In this document: positions 1-11,683 of the stretch, in pieces
Layout of the letters: the number at the start of each line of letters is the position of its first letter
Position numbering within the stretch: position 1 is the stretch's first letter
Source: Amphiura filiformis
Taxonomy: Eukaryota; Echinodermata; Ophiuroidea; Amphilepidida; Amphiuridae
Assembly: GCF_039555335.1 (NCBI RefSeq)
Contig: NC_092628.1
Span: 67,287,292 to 67,351,291 of the forward strand
Length of the DNA stretch: 64,000 bases
Direction: 5' to 3'
Translations under genes and position numbers: made by a program
Notes under the pieces: generated by a model
Database searches by the model: none
The model's input: only the letters and a program-made list of their open reading frames with translations
What the model was told of the DNA's origin: nothing

Positions 1-552
1 TTTACTAATGATCGGCATGATCCCCTATAGATGGTTGGCCAGCTGATATAACACTCAGGCATTCCAAGACTATTAATACACTCATATCTTAACTGATATC
101 TTTTTGTATTATCACTACCACAGCATGAAGGATGACAAATTTAGCAACAATGTTGTGCAAGTTATTATTCATATCAGCACAACTATCTGATTTTAAAGAA
201 TGAAAAAGGTAATTCAAATATCAAATATTAGAGAGTCATGGGGCAGTTTTTTCTTAGCCCTTCCTATCTGCAAGGAAGATTTATGACAGAGTAAATAATT
301 AATAATTGACTTTACCTTAAAGGAAGGTGACCTGATATATTTGGAAAATTGAACTCTTTAAAACTTATGTATAACATAAAATGTTGTCCCTTTCAAGCAT
401 TCATGCAAAAAGAACACATAAATATTCCTTGTAAATATAACCAATTCCTTATGGAATTATTGACATTTATACAGTGTGATACTGGTAGTCTACAGTGTTT
501 TTATTTTATGATAATCATCATGATCATGTAATAATTGATATCAAATGACAGA
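1..552. other. No gene seen
   Basis: AT-rich sequence with no recognisable coding exon, repeat or RNA gene. The longest open frame is about 60 codons and has no family resemblance. Confidence 0.5.
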
Positions 553-753
553 TCTTATTTTTCTCATGAACAACATATTGAAATTAGGAGTTCCAAATCA
601 GCGTATTTCCAAAGATATCATCAAAACACTGTTGAATTAGTCTCAAAGGTGGTATACCACAGTTGAGACAAATTCAACAGTTTTTTGATGATTTCTCCTG
701 AAATATACAGATTTGGAACACCTAATTTCAATATGTTAATGATAAAAATATGA
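553..753. repeat. Hairpin MITE of about 200 bp
   Basis: The two halves are inverted copies of each other. The left arm has AACATATTGAAATTAGG and the right arm has CCTAATTTCAATATGTT, with pairing through most of both arms to a small loop around GGTGGTATACCA near 655. No coding capacity. The structure is that of a palindromic non-autonomous DNA transposon; the superfamily is not determined and no certain target duplication was found. Confidence 0.7.
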
Positions 754-2514
754 GCTTTCACCTGATACCAAGTCTGCTTTTTGATGGGGTAAAGTGGATT
801 ATGAGGTTGTCAATCAGGTTAAAGGAGTATATCATGATCCTAGCATCCTCTTTTTATGACATTTTTCAGTAGATAGCCATGAAAAAAGATTATTCCTAAA
901 ATTCCAGTTGATTCTGATTTTGCGTTTGCGAGTTGTGCATGATTATGTGTATTACACTGCTCCATAGGCCACTGTGTTGTAATTTTGTTCTGGTACCTAT
1001 TTACCAGAACGTAATTCAAATTTGACAATATTATTGTGTAGCCAGAGGTTTCCAGTGGTATAAAAATCATAACCTTTTTTTTTTAGAAAAGTGGGCGATG
1101 AGGCTGTGGATCACAAAATGCACCTTTCTTTAACATTGCCCAACCAAAATGGATTCAAAATTAATAGATTAAACAGATGTAATCACTTCATCATCAGTGC
1201 AATTTATTGAGAATCCTAAAGTTGCACTCTTAATATTATACAAATAAACAACAAGGGAAAAGAACATCTTAATTATAAATTTCTCAATGTTATCAAAACT
1301 ATATGCTGGGAAAATGTGTTCTGAGCAAATCTATAGTTGGCCAGTTTTACAATGTAAAAAAATATCTCCCAGAATTCACTTTACTTGTTTCAAGTTGCTA
1401 CTTGATCAGTACTAAACTATTACTTTTACTTTTTATTTTTGATCAATGCAATATATGTTGCAACAAATTTGGAATGAATTAGGTACCTATTTGTCACAAT
1501 TAATAAAATAATACTGGTGTATGCTTAAACATGCAGAACTTACTAAAATTCTTTTGTATATTGATCCGATCTTCACTTTCTCTTGAAACTTAAGTCTATA
1601 CATGCATGTATCGTACCTAAGAGTCCAAGAGATATGTCTTACCTTACTTTGGTGAAGTATATATAAGTTCATCATAGACCATCTGGTAGCAGGCAAACCA
1701 TGATTCAAATAAGACACTCCAAACCAATTTGAAGTTTAACATACCTTGTTTCTTGTATACTTTTATTCCTTATTAATGCAATGTGTATGCTAACACATTG
1801 TATCCACAGAGATTATTTCCAGAGAATTAGCATACAATGATACATAAAATACCGGATTTTAATCCAAACGCAAGAAGCAATTTTCTTACCTTACTTACAA
1901 GCCTAGCACAAATGCAGACAGACCATCTGGTAGCTAACCATGGAATGACACACCTCACCTCATTCACTAACCCTGCCTACATGCCTGACTTCTCAGTTAC
2001 TAATCTGACTTGCATCTAAGTTATGGGCACACAAGACTGCCCTTCAGTCTGCTGTTACCTAGCCAGTCAGCAAAGACATGATGGGGGTCAGTCTATTAAG
2101 GGTACATTGATGCATACTGACCTTTAATATGATTATAATGATGCATGGGGGTTTGAGGAGATGGTGATGGTCCTTAAGTGTGCATAAACTGACAGAATCA
2201 TAATGTTAATTTTTTTTATTTAAAAGTAACAATTCTGATATGTCTACATGTGTGTCTGGGTGTCTCTTTTAAATTTGTTTTAATGGGGACACCGTTCACT
2301 CACCACCCATATGGAGATGAGATGAATGGAGGAGAGAGTCAACAATCATGTTTCTCTTTAGACAAAGAATATAACTACATGTAACTCATTCATTTGAAGT
2401 ATTTTGGTGTGGTGTTTTTTTTAAAACATGAAATCAGACCATATGATGATGATTTCAGTTTCACCTGACGAACATTTTTGGTAAAAACTATAAACAAACT
2501 GATGTAATGTCAGT
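754..2514. other. No gene seen
   Basis: No coding exon, RNA gene or strong repeat recognised. Open frames are short and lack family resemblance. Confidence 0.45.
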
Positions 2515-2855
2515 CAAGGATTACAGCGAGAGCCTGGTCTAAAACTATGGTTGAATCCTCTATTTTCTTGAGGAACAAGCAATACACAGCTTTTAATCTC
2601 ATTCGTGTACACAAGAAAAAAAGACATTTGCTATGTTTATAACGAAATATTTACTAAAATGTCAGTAAATATAAGCAAATATAAATGCATCCACAGAAAA
2701 TAAATCAATAACATGTGACAGTGACACAAATGCGTTCAAAAGCATTGCATTTAGTACACAATTATACATTGTCAATGCACGGCACTCCACATACCCCCAT
2801 TTTTCTGATTGGCTACTATTTTAGAGTCCTGAGTATATGAATCAATTGCTAGCCA
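2515..2855 (+). repeat. Dispersed repeat, copy 1
   Basis: Resembles 5263-5437 in the same orientation. Shared landmarks in order are a GCGAGAGCC-like word, a TTTATAACRAAATATT block, and a closing TTTTCTGAYTGGCTACTAT followed by a GAGTATATGAATC-like end. It is diverged, longer than copy 2, and has no coding capacity. The class is not determined. Confidence 0.45.
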
Positions 2856-3179
2856 TGTCAGTTTATAGTTGGTTAGTCATTTTGGCAATAATCAATCCAG
2901 TGGCATATCATAGCCGCTCCTACCCGGGGGATACAGAAAATGTAAATTTGCCGCCCCTGCAACAACAGCCCAAAAAAGGTTGACCCACTTCCAGCAAGGA
3001 TGGGGCTCAAGAATCTAAAAAGTGGGGGTCAAAAACTTTTTCTCAACAAGTTTTTTAATATTAAAGAATTAGAGGTGTTGCATCCCCAATTATCCCCACC
3101 TCCACGAGTGGTAGCCCTGCTGGCGACCAAAAAGTATAGTTACCGTACATTAGTTTTCAATAATTTTCCACCCTTTTTC

Positions 3180-3245
3180 ATTAATAATTCTTCTTGCCGC
3201 CTCTTCTGTCCCATCTTTTTTCTTTAATAATTCTTCTTGCCGCCC
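3180..3245. repeat. Short tandem duplication of about 43 bp
   Basis: The word TTAATAATTCTTCTTGCCGC occurs twice, near 3180 and near 3223, separated by pyrimidine-rich sequence. Further CCGCCCC-rich words follow up to about 3270. Confidence 0.5.
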
Positions 3246-3334
3246 CTTCATCTTCCGCCGCCCCTTGCTTTTACCCCATCATATATACTTTACCATAGCT
3301 GAACCAGGGGTCTTTGGCAGTATATGTGGTATAC

Positions 3335-4085
3335 CACTGTCACCTGTCTACTGTCTATTTCGAGATAGAGCCCTAAAATAGGAATATCCACCCGAGTCTT
3401 AGGAAGAGTGTCACCCTTGGTGGGGAAATTATTTGTATTATCTTTAATTTTTTTCTCTTTCATTTGACACCACTTGGTAAGTCTTGGCATTTCAAGTTAT
3501 GAAAAGGACCCACAATATGAATATTTACCCGGATCTTATGAGGAGTGTCACCATCGGTGGAGAAATTATTTCGATTATATTCTTTGTCTTCTATTTGACA
3601 CCATTTGGGGGGGGGGGTCACTCATACCTTCTTGGGTTTTGAGATATGAAAAGGACCAAAGTAGAAATATTGACCTGGTCTTATGAGGAGTGTTGTTTAC
3701 TTCTTTCTCTTTCATCTGACACTACTGGGGGGGGGGCAAACCTTCTTGGCATTTCCAGATATGAAAAGGACCCAAAATAGGAATATTGACCCAGATCTTA
3801 TGTGGAATGTCACCCCTGGTAGGGAAATTATTTTTATTAAATATTCTTTTAATTTGTTTTCTTTCATTTGACCCCACAAGGGGGGTCATACCTTCCTTGA
3901 ATTTCGGAGATATGAAAAGGACCCAAAATATGAATATTGACCCAGGATTTATGAGCAGTGTCACCCTAGTGGGGAAATTATGTTGATTAAATATCCTTTA
4001 CTTTTTCTCTTTCATTTGACACCAGCTCAGGGGGATCATACCTTATTGGCATTTTGAGATAAAAAGATGGACCCATGGTATGAAT
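3335..4085. repeat. Degenerate tandem array, units of about 140 bp
   Basis: About five units in head-to-tail order. Each carries in sequence a GAGATATGAAAAGGACCCA-like word, GAATATTGACCC, TTATGAGGAGTGTCACC, GTGGGGAAATTATTT and CTCTTTCATTTGACACCA, followed in several units by a run of G. Starts fall near 3335, 3477, 3611 (shortened), 3731, 3881 and 4031 (partial). Open frames through it arise only from the repetition. Confidence 0.75.
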
Positions 4086-5262
4086 ACATATTTGACATCA
4101 AAATAATTATAATGCTAACAACAGCACAACCTACATCTTTCTCCTACCCCTTATCTGCCACTGCAACATTCTCTCTGGTCTCTTTTCTATCAGCTCCTTT
4201 CTTGCTCCATTAGAATGTTCCTCTAAAGTGTGCTCCCTTAATTTCTTTTACTCTTACTCCTATTTGCTCGATTTTGTTTTCACCAACTACACTGAATGTT
4301 TTGGCCCTGACATCAATTTTTTTTTCAAATATTTCTTGTTTTACCAATAGACACACTGCTCTCTTCTTTTCACCATAGCTACTGTCTTTCTTACCTTTCA
4401 CCCATCGTCTCTTAATCCTCTTTTAATTCCCTTTCACTTAAAGGTGGCTAGACAGATTGTAACAAATGGTGCACTCACACATTCTTATTCTAAGTTTTGA
4501 GTTCAATTGCCACAGCAATCTAGATTCTTGAAGCAAAAATGTGTATCAATGTGGCCTGTAGAACAGTACACAACTTGTGGGGTGGTAATCGCCAAACTAC
4601 ACTTTTGTTATAACTTATACATGCACCACCTAAATTAAACATATTTCATACCTACAATTTCACTGGGGTTATCAGACAAATAATGAGCTTTCATCTGATA
4701 CATTTGGGGAAATGACTCAAATGAGGGTGGGTGTCAATTGGGTCACACACCTTTTAATGGTGCAGTAACTTTCCACTCCTCCGTTACACTCTTGGCATAT
4801 CAAAATGTGCCTTTTCTTTCTTTGCTCTTCATCTTTTGTTTTCATCCATCTCTCTCGCTCTCTCATCTTCTTCTTCTAAATCCCCCGACCCCCTTACTTA
4901 CCGGTTGGCAACTTTCCACGCCGCCGCCTCCATAAAAGTACTCTCTGTCAAAGATGACAATACTAGTGTGCCAGATACCATCTAACTGCTTACCTAAAAT
5001 CAAGAACCGACAAAAACTCCAACTTTTAATAACATGGTTAATGCTGCAATGTGATGAATTCCCCATATTGGATCATCATGTTTACCACAACATCCTAGTC
5101 CCACTGTGTGAAGTTTACAGTATATAACAAATTTACAGACTTCCAGGCGTAATTTTTCAAATAATTGATCAAACAATGTTTTAAAAAAATGAAGAATATT
5201 GTTAATCATACAGATTTTCACTAAAGTGTCACTCACAAAACCATGTTGGTCAGTGGTTTTGA
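4086..5262. other. No gene seen; pyrimidine-rich tract inside
   Basis: No convincing exon. 4800-4930 is strongly C/T-rich on the plus strand (TCTCTC and CTTCTTCTT runs). The remainder is AT-rich without recognised features. Confidence 0.45.
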
Positions 5263-5437
5263 TAAACTTGATTGCGAGAGCCGAGAGGTTCAAATGCTAA
5301 GATGTTTTATAACAAAATATTCACTGAAAATGATGAACAAATATAGTGAGTATCCACCTCCAAGGCAAATTAATGAACATAGTGCCTGCAATTTTTCTAA
5401 CCGCTTTTCTGACTGGCTACTATATATGAGTGTATGA
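5263..5437 (+). repeat. Dispersed repeat, copy 2
   Basis: Shorter relative of 2515-2855, ending in TTTTCTGACTGGCTACTAT and a GAGTGTATGAATGG tail. It lies directly upstream of the retroelement-like frame at 5434, but copy 1 is not followed by such a frame, so the two are probably unrelated. Confidence 0.45.
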
Positions 5438-5646
5438 ATGGACAACAATCTGACCACAGCTCATTAATGCTTGATAGGGAAGAAAAGCGCAGGGCAAGAT
5501 GGGTCAAGGAATCAGTTTGGATTTGCAAGAGAGGAGATCACACCATGAACAGAGACGAGGGGACATTCTTTCTAAGCCACATCTTTGATCCTCTGCTCAA
5601 GACCAACGTTGGAGACAGGAGTATTTCCGGTAAGGTAAAACAATAA
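5434..5646 (+). mobile_element. Retroelement C-terminal coding fragment (Penelope/GIY-YIG-like)
   Basis: A 70-codon open frame contains KRRARWVKESVWICKR followed by TMNRDEGTFFLSHIFDPLL. This resembles the extreme C-terminus of GIY-YIG-endonuclease-bearing retroelement polyproteins, where a basic RWxKEA/SxxI helix precedes NRDxGxYxLSxxxDxLL. The match is from memory of the family, not a search. No reverse transcriptase motif lies upstream, so the copy is 5'-truncated. Downstream sequence to about 5760 may be its 3' untranslated part. It could instead belong to another retroelement or tyrosine-recombinase element class with a similar tail. Confidence 0.6.
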
Positions 5647-6241
5647 CATCCGGCCGGGATTCCCGCTCCAAGCAGATGGATCAATAACAACATCAATCGC
5701 TTTGAGAAAGCCAGAAGGTTTCTGGCAAAACTGTCAGCAGAAAAACCTTTCCTTTGGTCTTGGCAAAGAACTTTTATTTAGTTTTCACTGTTTGATCTTT
5801 TATTTTGTTGTCTATCCCTGAACTATGAAGAAGAACATCAACTGCTCCAAACATCATTGTTGTTGTTTTTTGTAGGGGTGTGATTTTCGGGTAATTTTGT
5901 GCCCGGGTACCCGGCGCGTTTTTCGGGCAGGTAACCGGGTACCCGAAATTACAACAACAAAAAATTAGTGTCCCCGGACCTTTAGTTTGATCAGCTCTTA
6001 ATAGGCGGGAAATGTTAGGCTTTTACCACTACGCCGAAAAGTAGACCCACGTTACGAGTGCTATTAGTTGACCTGTCTGGTCTATATTTTGTGTGTTAAA
6101 GAAAATAGACAGAGTATAGGACTTGAACAATTTGTGATGCTTCTGGCAAGATGTCACTAGACAATTCTCAAAATAAAATATTTTCATATTAATCCGCGAT
6201 GTTATAAGTCCCGCCGATTACGAGCTGATCAAAGTATAGAC

Positions 6242-7032
6242 TTAAATGCTAGGATCATTCGTAGTTGACCTAAAAAACAAACAAAAAAAAACAACTTTTT
6301 TTTAAATTGTGACCCGGCAGCACAAATGAGCCGTAAATTCCCTAAATTGTATTCTGAGTTACGATTGTAAAATGTGTACGAAGGTCATATTCATCGGTAA
6401 CTTAAGCTGGCCCGACATCCGTCTCATTTTTATAGTCAAAAACTAATCAATAATCCTATTGTTGAAGTGGATAATAAGCTTCTACCTTAGATGGCTATAG
6501 AACTTTTAATAGCTCTGGTCTTTGTTTGCTTTTGCTAAATCCTGTTCAAGTGGTGGGTTACCAGGCATTGTATTTTGTACAGGTATGCATAACCAACAAT
6601 TAACAATGAGAGAACTTTCTTAAACCTTGTTGACTTGGGGATGATTTGAAATGACCGCCAATTATGACTGTTTGATATATATTGCCAGCAATGTGGAAAA
6701 AGAGACACATGTAAAAACGTAAAAAGCTATAATTTTGTTGAAGGAGCAAAGTTTATCAAACCATAACCCCGCTTCTGGATATCGTTTGAAGTCAAATGAT
6801 ATACCATTTTTAAGTTTATGATGTTTATTTTTAAACACGAAATAAAACAAAATTGACCGGGGAGGAATTTACGGCTCATTCGCCGTGGGACGGTCACATT
6901 TATTTATTTTTTGATGGGTAGACATCCCCATTTATCACAAAATATCAATTTTCTTATTAAAAACACAAACATCGTGCAAATTTTTTATTTTTTTTATATT
7001 TTTAGGTCAACCATGTATGATCCTAGCATTTA
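6242..7032. repeat. Inverted-repeat layer nested in the hAT-like element
   Basis: The left arm begins TTAAATGCTAGGATCATTC and continues GTAGTTGACCTAAAAA. The right arm has TTTTTAGGTCAACCATG then TATGATCCTAGCATTTAGG, its reverse complement with few changes. The space between the arms is mainly the inner element 6308-6898. Confidence 0.65.
6308..6898. mobile_element. Innermost MITE with GAGCCGTAAATTCC ends
   Basis: Terminal inverted repeats of about 35 bp: TGTGACCCGGCAGCACAAAT then GAGCCGTAAATTCCC on the left, and GAATTTACGGCTCATTCG then CCGTGGGACGGTCACA on the right. There is no coding capacity. It sits inside the 6242-7032 layer. Confidence 0.7.
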
Positions 7033-7221
7033 GGTCTAGGTCCAGAGACACTACAAAACCAAAAAAAACTTATTTTTTTATTTTTATTTATTTTTTTAAA
7101 TTTCGGGTCCCCGGGCCGGGAATTTCCTGCCCGGGTAACAGGATTCTCAGGCGGGACTCGAATTCCCGGGACTCACTCACACCCTTAGTTTTTTGTCTGT
7201 TTGGCATTGTTTGTCTGCTTT

Positions 7222-7672
7222 TGTGACCCGCTCTGACAAAACCAGGAACAAGTCGCATTTTTGACATTTCATAATTTGAATAAAAATGTTTGCACTGGAC
7301 ATGAATAAGCTTTAAAATGATACCAAAATTATATAGCATCAATACTTTTCAAGATATGGATAGTTTTGTAAATGATACCTTGATATTTTTGTCAAATTGC
7401 TATTCTGAGTAATGGGCCAATTAGTTTTCTACATTACACAGGAATGAATAGGATTTTTTCAAGTTCTGTTATTTATTGATTAAATAAACCTCATTTTAAT
7501 AAGTACTTTCACAGATTTGAAAGTCCACTTAGTTGCACAGTCACATACATACATGTACCATGAAATTATGAATTCCAAATTTTTTTTTTATGGGAATGGC
7601 ATCTTTAACAGCCTAAATAAACTCAAAAACATGTCTGGCGACTTGTTCCGGACTTTGCTGGAGCTGGCCACA
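7222..7672. mobile_element. MITE of about 450 bp
   Basis: Inverted ends TGTGACCCGCTCTGACAAAA / CCAGGAACAAGTCGC on the left and GCGACTTGTTCCGGACTTTG / CTGGAGCTGGCCACA on the right. They match over about 37 bp with several differences. There is no coding frame and no certain target duplication. Confidence 0.65.
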
Positions 7673-7903
7673 TAATATGCACAGTGACTTTCATCACATA
7701 CTTTTGAACTGTTTTCCTAACACTTCTGTGGGTTCCAGAATTGGCAATTTCTGGCCATCAAACTTTGCCTGAGTGTTTTTGTGCAAATCGGTAGTTTGGC
7801 TCATTTTCAATAACTCATTGAACTGTGCATAAAAGCATGTGCACAGTCTAGACAGTGATTTTCATCACTTGTTCCAGTGCACTTTTGTTTGTGATGATCC
7901 CTG

Positions 7904-7920
7904 TCAGTGTTCGAAATAAG
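7904..7920 (+). repeat. Truncated hAT MITE terminus
   Basis: The word CAGTGTTCGAAATAAG is identical to the left end of the complete hAT-like element at 55375-55585. No matching right end was seen nearby, so this looks like a truncated or end-only copy. Confidence 0.5.
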
Positions 7921-8072
7921 AAAATAGCATCATAACAAAATAAATTGATGGCATGATTTACACACAGTTTATCACTCGCAACAAGTTTAATTTAAGTTTA
8001 AGCTAGTTCGCAACACAAACTTTGAAAAACAGGCAAAACAGACATGTCATTGGGTTGGGGGCATTCCTTTAC

Positions 8073-8187
8073 TTTAGGGTTTTTTATTTTTACATGTAAT
8101 AGCTGCCTTCTGCACTGGTTAGGGTTAGTGTTATAACACTGTACTTCCACAAGGCAGCTATAACATGTAAGAATAAAAAACCCTAAA
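8073..8187. repeat. Small MITE, 115 bp
   Basis: Inverted ends TTTAGGGTTTTTTATTTTTA / CATGTAATAGCTGCCTT and AAGGCAGCTATAACATG / TAAGAATAAAAAACCCTAAA pair over about 37 bp. The middle has no coding content. Confidence 0.7.
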
Positions 8188-8216
8188 CGCCGGGTTGGGT
8201 TCCCTGTAACTAGGTA

Positions 8217-8560
8217 TGCTAGGTGAATTCAAATTTGCCATCAAACTGCATCAATTTACATATCAAATTAAAGCCCTTGAGTAAAGAAAGCCAAAACTGA
8301 AAACATTTTTGTCATAGCACTTTCCGTAACAAAGTTACATCTTGTCAAAGATTGACTTTCATCAAAAAAGATTCTGCTAGCAAAATTCCCCAAAAGCGGC
8401 ATTTAGGGGTGTTTCTAGATCTTAGTCTCATGGCGATAGCAGCTTTTTTTAATGGAACTGCTATCAAAATCCCTCTAAAATTCCATGTGCGACTTGATTA
8501 TCACCATAAAAAATCATATATTTGGGTCAAGTGAAGTATAGAAAACATATTTATCCTTCA
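8217..8560 (+). repeat. Dispersed repeat family B, copy 1
   Basis: Closely matches the reverse complement of 48868-49185. Shared landmarks are AAAGCCCTTGAGTAAAGAAA, ATAGCACTTTCCGTA, ATCTTGTCAAAGATTG, AAATCCCTCTAAAATTCCAT and ATATTTGGGTCAAGTGAAGT. A part is also found at 45505-45560. The short open frame inside is not conserved between copies and is not taken as a gene. Confidence 0.7.
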
Positions 8561-8653
8561 CCAACCTATTCTCGAAAAAAATTCAAATTTCTATGTAAAT
8601 ATGCATTGTGTTTGGGCCCCGGTCTCGGCGAATTTCGCTGACTAGCAAATGTG

Positions 8654-9534
8654 TTAAGGGGGCGCAGCACTAATTCAGCGCCCCATAGGATAACGTGTGA
8701 TTTCGGCCTACTTCAAGCGCCATTTCTGGCGTCCCTGCAATACCTGGTAAAACAAATCTGGTATCAAATTAAAGCTCTGTTCCTGTAGATTCCAAAACTT
8801 TTGTCGGCATATATCGATGACCATTGACTTTTTTTCGCTAATTTGCGGTGCAAAAAAAGAGCTAAAAATATACTAAACTCACCACTCACATTTCAAAATC
8901 GGGTTTCTCTTAATCCGCCACAGAGAATTGCTTTTGAGATCAATTGTCCAGTTTTTATCTGCATGTTATCATTAAAGACACTTGTCGAATTCATATGAGC
9001 CGATATTGAGTGATTTAAAGTGAACATGTCGGTAGATATGGTCCCTACAATCTCATATTCACTATGGACTATATTAGCCGAATTTCGTTGTTACATAAGG
9101 CCAAGGAAAGTCGATTTTGAGTTTCCCGTCACCCGCCCTCACTTCATTTTCTGACCCTCACTTGAATTCATTATTGTGATTTTCCAAAAACTACTGATAA
9201 AAACGGGTTATATTTGTAAAAAAAATTATGAATATCCCTTTATTGTTTGTGGAAAAATCAAAATTAAAACATACATTTTGCTGTCAACCTTGCAGACTCT
9301 TTTTCATATACTTTTGAATCTCATTTGGGCTAAACATTTATCTTCAAGTGAGTGAGCGGCAAATAACAACACATTTTACATGCATGTTGGTCATATAATG
9401 AAAGGCAGAAAAATAATGAATAATGAATAATGAAAAAGTTACCTCACTTGTTTTCAGAAATTATGTGACGGGAAACTCAAAATTGACTGTTAGGGGCCTA
9501 AAATGCGGAGTGATTTAGTGTTGCGCCCTCTTAA
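8654..9534. mobile_element. TTAA-flanked non-autonomous transposon
   Basis: The element spans 8658-9530 between two TTAA copies (8654-8657 and 9531-9534). Terminal inverted repeats are GGGGGCGCAGCACTAATTCA on the left and, read inward from the right, GAGGGCGCAACACTAAATCA: three differences in 20. A TTAA duplication is characteristic of piggyBac-like and Kolobok-like transposons. No transposase frame is present. A second palindromic element (9109-9488) occupies its right half. Confidence 0.7.
9109..9488. mobile_element. Nested palindromic MITE, 380 bp
   Basis: Ends are AGTCGATTTTGAGTTTCCCG / TCAC on the left and GTGACGGGAAACTCAAAATT / GACT on the right, about 24 bp with one mismatch. It lies wholly inside the TTAA-flanked element 8658-9530. 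Confidence 0.7.
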
Positions 9535-9618
9535 CTAAGGTTTGCCTGGGATACCTACTGTAACGTGTAATAGTTCGCAAGGCAAACTTAAAAAAACCGG
9601 GCAAAACAGACGTGTCAT

Positions 9619-10211
9619 TTATCGGTATGACATTTCCGTTATTGATGCTGCCCTATTTTAAGTTTGCACAGAAGAGGCATCTCAGTTTGAGTGCATCGAT
9701 TGTCAGTAAATTACACATATACTCACTCTAAATTGTTCATCAAACTAATCCTGTGTTCCTTATGAAAAGAACCATATGCTGCATTGCATGTACAATCACC
9801 AAAAAAGATGAAAACGCATCTAAAAAATTGATGCGTGCAAGCTTACGGCCCTAAAATCAAAGTCATAAAACAGCGTAAACAGAGTGGCGTCATCGCTTTG
9901 CCAGTCAGAGCCAATGACATAGCGCTGACATGTACCACGTGACACCTGATCATGTGATATTTCATATTTACGGGAATAAAAGTTTAACTTGTATTGGAAT
10001 TGTGTGCTCTGGAAACCTATTTTTTTCTGGATTCATAATGGAGTATTAATTACAATTTCAAACATGAATGTTTTAGGTAAGAAGTACAACATTAACAACC
10101 CGTGTAATTAATATTATGACAAACATGCAGATATTTAAGCTTCTGGAGCCTTGTACTGTTTATTAATTGCTCCATTGAAATTACGTTGCACTCGCTTTCT
10201 GCATACAGATC
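9619..10211. other. No gene seen
   Basis: No coding exon, RNA gene or repeat recognised. Confidence 0.4.
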
Positions 10212-10251
10212 AACCCATACCGTACTAGCAGAGCTAAGTACGGTATGGGTT
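10212..10251. repeat. Perfect 15-bp stem with 10-base loop
   Basis: AACCCATACCGTACT (10212-10226) and AGTACGGTATGGGTT (10237-10251) are exact reverse complements around the loop AGCAGAGCTA. It is too short for a canonical microRNA precursor. It may be the core of a very short MITE or a palindromic remnant. Confidence 0.75.
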
Positions 10252-10828
10252 CCTCGTACTAAACGTGTAATAAGTTTAAGCTTACTTACCGATGAGAGGT
10301 AACGACATGGACTTGGCCAAACCTTTCGTCAGATCATACACATACAATGTTACTGGTGTGCCTGCCATTTTGATGAGTAGATATATTTGAGTTTGCACCA
10401 CTTCAATACTTCACTTCAGCTACTCTAGAATGTTCAGTAATTGATGAAAACATGTACAGCATGACAAGCATTTCCACATCTCAGGTGAATTTTGCGGAGT
10501 AATAACAATGGTACCTAGCTTTCTAAAGAAAAAGTCAAACCATTTAAAACCAATATTATAGCATATAATTGAAAAATTAAATTGATAGGCTTTCAAAACT
10601 ACTTATAATTATGAAATAAATGCTAAATAATTTTTAAATAAAATAAATATAAATTTTAAAAAGATGCAAAATACTTTTTACTTAGCTAGAGGGTACATTT
10701 TATGCTTGCCTGAAATATTAAAAGAGGGCGCTATTTAACAGCGAAAGAAAATGAAAATGCAGGCAATGCAGGACCTGGAAAATGAGAAGCTTCAGTGCAA
10801 AGCCGGACGTGAACTTGGCCATGATTTA

Positions 10829-11219
10829 AGGCCGTGTAAAATTAATATTTTGGTTCTCGTCCCCTCCCGCCTCAATTTCTGGGATTTGTCAGATTTTTTT
10901 TTTTTTTTAGATTTTTCAATTTTTTAAGACTTTGGAATGATTTATGAAATCTTCATAGGCCTACATATAAATAAGTTTATTAGAGAACAAGCATCACTTC
11001 CAAGTCTTTTTGTGGTTCTCTAGGGGTTTATCCCTCAGAATCTAAAAAAAAAAAAAAAAAAAAGGGCCTCATTGTTTCCTCGAGCACTGTTGGAGAAGAC
11101 CGAAAACTACTGACAATGCTAATCATTACATTGAAAAAAAAAAAAACACTAACCTCCCTCCCTCATCAATTCACGAAAATCCTCTGGACGAGAACCAAAA
11201 CATTAATTTTATACGGCCT
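10829..11219. mobile_element. MITE of 391 bp
   Basis: Ends are AGGCCGTGTAAAATTAATAT / TTTGGTTCTCGTCC on the left and GGACGAGAACCAAAA / CATTAATTTTATACGGCCT on the right, matching over about 34 bp. The flanks TA/TA are compatible with a TA duplication (Tc1/mariner type) but this is not certain. Poly-A tracts of 11-19 bases lie in the middle. Confidence 0.7.
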
Positions 11220-11683
11220 AACCCGGGGGGGGGGGGTCACTCTCACTCAAAAGTGCTACCCACCTGCGTCAGACCACCTCTGAAATGCACCTTAATGGCG
11301 AATTTTCACATAACCAAATTGCACCCTTAACGGCGAAACACATGCAAAATCCTACCCTAAACCAACCGTATGATCAGCGTAGAACATGCAAAAACCATAG
11401 CTAACCATAAATGGCGTCAACTGAGAAATATCTCATTTATACCCAAAGTGGTGTAAACAGAAAAATGAGCTAATTTGATACCCAAGTTGTCTTTTTGATG
11501 TTGCAGACCTAGATACTAAAGGAAACATGCACAAAGGTAACAAGAATATATTAAAAAGCGGCGATTTTTATCAAATAACTCACTCAAACACTACTAGGCC
11601 TAGTATAACTAACCCTAAACGTCTCTATAGGATTTGGCTGAAAAGGGACCCCTAAATGGCGATGCCTTCTGAAAAAGGGGCAA

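Larger units (their letters stand above)
5865..7195. mobile_element. hAT-like non-autonomous transposon with 8-bp target duplication
   Basis: The element spans 5873-7187. Its ends are inverted: TAGGGGTGTGA on the left and TCACACCCTTA on the right. It is flanked by identical 8-bp copies of GTTTTTTG (5865-5872 and 7188-7195), the duplication length typical of hAT transposition. Subterminal regions are rich in CCCGGG/GGGTACCCGG words on both sides. No transposase is encoded. Two further inverted-repeat structures lie inside (6242-7032 and 6308-6898), so the copy is partly a host for later insertions. Confidence 0.8.
8005..9618 (+). repeat. 46-bp direct repeats bounding 1.5 kb
   Basis: 8005-8050 and 9572-9618 are direct copies. 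Both begin AGTTCGCAA, continue through CAAACTT and an A-rich stretch, and end GGCAAAACAGACRTGTCAT. The interval contains a hairpin (8073-8187), a dispersed repeat (8217-8560) and a TTAA-flanked element (8658-9530). They could be the two parts of one ancestral element split and partly duplicated, or a tandem duplication later filled by insertions. Confidence 0.55.

Noticed and set aside
3290..3986. Several open frames of 60-80 codons on both strands
   Set aside because: All lie in the degenerate tandem array; their similar words (MKRTQNRNIDP) reflect DNA repetition.
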